Assembly: GCF_000698595.1 (NCBI RefSeq)
Contig: NZ_JFHC01000009.1
Location: 1-64,000 of the forward strand
Length of the DNA stretch: 64,000 nucleotides
Direction: 5' to 3'
Source: Caballeronia glathei
GTDB lineage: Bacteria > Pseudomonadota > Gammaproteobacteria > Burkholderiales > Burkholderiaceae
Shown here: piece by piece, positions 61,626-64,000 of the stretch
Layout of the letters: every line of letters starts with the position of its first letter
How positions within the stretch are numbered: the stretch's first letter is position 1
Program-made: the position numbers and the translations under genes
Notes under the pieces: model-generated
Seen by the model: only the letters and a program-made list of their open reading frames with translations
Databases searched by the model: none
Told to the model about the DNA's origin: nothing

Positions 61626-62896
61626 GATGTGCCCTTCGTGGTCTGCGTCTGCGGGGCGATGGATACATGGTCGCCATCCGCGATCGAATCGCTCGGATTG
61701 ATGATGACCTTGTCCGTCGGCTCGATGCCGCTTTCGATTTCGAGCGACTGCCCGAGGTCCTGCGCGATCACGATCTTGCGCAGATGAACCTCGCCGTTCG
61801 CATCGACGACCGCGAGGCGCGGGCCCTCGGCGCGAAAGAGCAGGGCGTTGCCCGGCACGAGCAGGCGCGGATGCGCGGCCGCGGGCAGCGCGACCTGCAC
61901 GTAGGCGCCCGGCCTCAACTTCCCGTCCGGATTCGGCAGCGTCACTTGGATCTGCAGCGAGCGGGTCGGCACGTCGATCGCGCCGGAGATGTGCGTGATC
62001 GTGCCGTGAAACGGCTGGCCGGGCAGTTCCGCCTGCGTCACGGTGACCTGCTGGCCGTCCTTCACGTTCTGCGCGTAAGCCTGCGGAAGCTGCACGTAGA
62101 CGCGCAGCGGGTCCGACTGGGCGAGCGCGAAGAGCGGGCGGCTCGCGCCGCTGCCGGCGCTGCTGCCCGCGCCGCTGCCGGCGCCGCTACCCACGCCGCT
62201 GCCGGCGTCGATCAGGTCGCCGACATCGACGTTGCGCTGCGTCACCACGCCAGAGAACGGCGCGACGATGCGCTTGAACGATTCGAGCTGGCGCAGGCGC
62301 CGCACGTTCGCATCGGCGGCGGCGAGATTCGCGACATCCTGGTTGTACGTGCTCTGGCGCTCGTCGAGCTCCTGCTGCGAGACGGCGTCGCGCTGGCGCA
62401 ACTGCAGCCAGCGGTCGAGCGAGCTTTTAGCGAGCCCGAGGCTGGAGCTCGTCTGCTCGCGCTGCGCCACGGCCTGCGCGAGCTCCTGGTCGATCTCGGG
62501 CGTATCGAGGTCCGCGAGCAGCTGGCCCTGCTTCACCTGCGCGCCGATATCGACGTACCAGTGCAGCAGATAGCCCGTCGCGCGCGCGAAGATCGGCGAC
62601 TCCACGTAGCCGCGCAGCGTGCCGGGCAGGAGCGTTTCACCGCCGTGGTCGGTCTGCGTCGGCGTGACGGCGTTCACGTACTGCCGCGCGTTCTGGCGTG
62701 TGGTGGCCTCGACGGAACGGCTGTGCAGGTTGCCGACGACCACCGTGCGCGCCGCGCCCAGCGCGAGCAGCAACAGTACGATCACGAGCGCGATGCGGGC
62801 GCGTTTCCACTCGAGGTTGCGCGGCGGCAGCGCGTGGCCGCCTTCCTCCGGGTCTCTTGCCGGAATGGCAAGGGAAGCATGGGTTTTCTCGGTCAT
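61622..62896 (-). CDS. RND periplasmic adaptor subunit
   Basis: The 424-residue membrane fusion protein has an N-terminal membrane segment (IALVIVLLLLALGAARTVVV), two helical hairpin arms, a biotinyl-lipoyl domain (VKQGQLLADL, FSGVVTQRNVDVGD) and a beta-barrel. Residues 231-252 form a Gly/Ser/Ala tract inserted in the lipoyl loop; other adaptors lack it. It bridges the RND pump and the outer channel. The start codon lies 45 bases after the stop of the RND pump gene. Confidence 0.93.
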   Translation of the reverse strand: MTEKTHASLAIPARDPEEGGHALPPRNLEWKRARIALVIVLLLLALGAARTVVVGNLHSRSVEATTRQNARQYVNAVTPTQTDHGGETLLPGTLRGYVESPIFARATGYLLHWYVDIGAQVKQGQLLADLDTPEIDQELAQAVAQREQTSSSLGLAKSSLDRWLQLRQRDAVSQQELDERQSTYNQDVANLAAADANVRRLRQLESFKRIVAPFSGVVTQRNVDVGDLIDAGSGVGSGAGSGAGSSAGSGASRPLFALAQSDPLRVYVQLPQAYAQNVKDGQQVTVTQAELPGQPFHGTITHISGAIDVPTRSLQIQVTLPNPDGKLRPGAYVQVALPAAAHPRLLVPGNALLFRAEGPRLAVVDANGEVHLRKIVIAQDLGQSLEIESGIEPTDKVIINPSDSIADGDHVSIAPQTQTTKGTS

Positions 62897-62941
62897 GTCA
62901 GTCGGTCGGGAAGAGAGGTGTCGGGCTCATGAGGTATTGGC

Positions 62942-64000
62942 TCAAGCGTGCTCGCCGTCGCCGTGCGCGTTGTCATCCGCGCCGTCTCCGGTCGTGCGCG
63001 TTGCTGCGCGCCGGGCAAGACGGCTATGGATGCCCGCGAAAACGAGCGGCACGAAAAAGAGTGTCGAGACGGTCGCGAACAGCAGTCCGCCGATGACCGC
63101 GCGGCCGAGCGGGGCGTTCTGCTCCGCGCCTTCGCCGAGACCGAGCGCCATCGGGATCATGCCGATGATCATCGCGAACGCGGTCATCAGGACCGGGCGG
63201 ATGCGGCTCGCGCCCGCTTCGAGCGCGGCGGTGAGCGGCGGCGCGCCGGCCGCGAGCCGCTGGCGGGCGAACGCCACCATCAGGATGCTGTTCGCGGTCG
63301 CAACGCCCATCGTCATGATCGCGCCCGTCAGCGCAGGCACGCTCAGATGGGTGCCGGTCAGGAACAGCATCCACATGATGCCGGCGAGCGCGGCGGGCAG
63401 GGCGCTCACGATGATGAGCGGATCGACCCACGACTGGAAGTTCACGACGATCAGCAGATACACCAGCACGATCGCCATCGCGACACCGACACCCAGGCCG
63501 AAGAACGAACTGCGCATCGTCTGCACCTGGCCGCGCACGACGATCTGGCTGCCGCGCGGAAGCTCGGCGCGTGCCTTCCCGACGAGCTGGTCGACCTGCC
63601 GCGCGACGCTGCCCAGGTCGCTTCCCTCGACGCTCACGAAGAGATCGATGACGGGCCGGATGTTGTAGTGCGTGACGACGGCGAATTCGTTTTTCGGCTT
63701 CAGCCGCACGAGGTTGCCGAGCAGTTGCGTCGGTCCGGTCGCCGCGCCCGACACCGGCGTGCGCAGCAGCTCGTCGACCGAGCCGACCTGGTATTGCGGC
63801 GTCTGGATGGCGAGGTTGTATTCCACGCCGTTCTGCGGGTTGAACCAGAAGGCGGGCGCCGTCTGCGTGCTGCCGGAAAGCGAGATCAGCACGTTCTGCG
63901 CCACGTTGCTCGCGCTCAGGTTGAGCTGCTGAAGCCGCGTGCGGTCCATCTGGAGGCTCAGGGTCGGCTCGTCGAGCTTCTGCTGGATGTGCGTGTCAAC
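62942..64000 (-). CDS. RND efflux pump permease, C-terminal part (gene runs off the window)
   Basis: Only the last 352 residues lie in the window; the 5' end is beyond base 64000. The visible part includes a periplasmic loop of the RND drug-efflux pump and the last block of transmembrane helices, with ATANSILMVAFARQR and GASRIRPVLMTAFAMIIGMIPMALG, the standard RND repeats. It would be the inner-membrane proton-driven pump of the operon that includes the adaptor, channel and two-component system. Confidence 0.95.
   Translation of the reverse strand, partial: VDTHIQQKLDEPTLSLQMDRTRLQQLNLSASNVAQNVLISLSGSTQTAPAFWFNPQNGVEYNLAIQTPQYQVGSVDELLRTPVSGAATGPTQLLGNLVRLKPKNEFAVVTHYNIRPVIDLFVSVEGSDLGSVARQVDQLVGKARAELPRGSQIVVRGQVQTMRSSFFGLGVGVAMAIVLVYLLIVVNFQSWVDPLIIVSALPAALAGIMWMLFLTGTHLSVPALTGAIMTMGVATANSILMVAFARQRLAAGAPPLTAALEAGASRIRPVLMTAFAMIIGMIPMALGLGEGAEQNAPLGRAVIGGLLFATVSTLFFVPLVFAGIHSRLARRAATRTTGDGADDNAHGDGEHA

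Noticed and set aside
1-64000. CRISPR arrays, prophage genes, rRNA or tRNA operons
   Set aside because: I saw no short regularly spaced repeats, no phage structural genes and no rRNA or tRNA signatures on reading both strands.

Overview
The window looks like a chromosomal segment of a high-GC betaproteobacterium of the Burkholderia sensu lato group (Burkholderia, Paraburkholderia or Caballeronia type). This rests on the high G/C at third codon positions, the gene families (phasin, FadR- and GcvA-type regulators, a NodT-type RND efflux set, an mdeB-like E1) and three loci of a structured interspersed repeat. I see no rRNA, tRNA, CRISPR array, prophage or recognisable insertion sequence. 64 coding genes are called, three of them too short for ordinary ORF lists (43, 54 and 54 residues), plus one possible broken gene.

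Layout. 1-651: repeat locus A. 652-2896: ahpF and ahpC (peroxide detoxification). 3193-5581: a dinucleotide-binding reductase, ribA behind a structured leader, and a 2OG-Fe(II) oxygenase. 5792-13715: an exported beta-propeller protein with an EF-hand loop, a hemerythrin, a LexA-box-controlled nuclease-helicase, a VOC protein, a LapG-like periplasmic cysteine proteinase and a RidA homologue. 13751-24122: an apparent aromatic or phenolic catabolic region with a LysR regulator, class II aldolase, MFS carrier, GntR regulator with two copies of a candidate operator, Rieske oxygenase plus reductase, small unknown exported proteins, a VAO-type flavoprotein and a DOPA-dioxygenase-like protein. 24210-29970: a phasin and many small unknown genes. 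30155-33814: a type II NADH-dehydrogenase-like flavoprotein, repeat locus B, a trypsin-like protease without a signal peptide, and an Ap4A phosphorylase-like enzyme. 33891-41734: a sugar (acid) locus with L-fuconate dehydratase, a coupled ceramidase-like membrane protein, a divergent GntR regulator and a complete four-gene carbohydrate ABC importer. 41760-49968: small stress or membrane proteins, an orphan ParA, an ICMT-like methyltransferase, a LysR regulator and an MscS channel. 50072-53462: an Lrp regulator divergent from a single-chain E1 dehydrogenase. 53513-56474: a membrane dehydrogenase set (gluconate-2-dehydrogenase subunit 3 type, GMC flavoprotein, ribbon-helix-helix protein, cytochrome c). 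56515-57910: a glyoxalase and repeat locus C. 57911-64000: a two-component system and an RND efflux operon that runs off the window end.

How the parts work together. Several loci are compact regulator-plus-pathway modules. The GntR protein at 17188-17874 probably represses both itself and the Rieske operon through a shared 14-base motif. The GntR protein at 36074 lies divergent from L-fuconate dehydratase across an imperfect 20-bp palindrome. The SOS repressor probably controls the helicase. The five genes at the right end form one unit in which the response regulator may bind a direct repeat just ahead of its own gene. The most interesting elements are the composite inverted repeats, the catabolic cluster with unknown exported proteins, the fuconate dehydratase-ceramidase coupling, and the ribbon-helix-helix gene inside an oxidoreductase operon. 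All functions are read from sequence and family knowledge; no database search was run.
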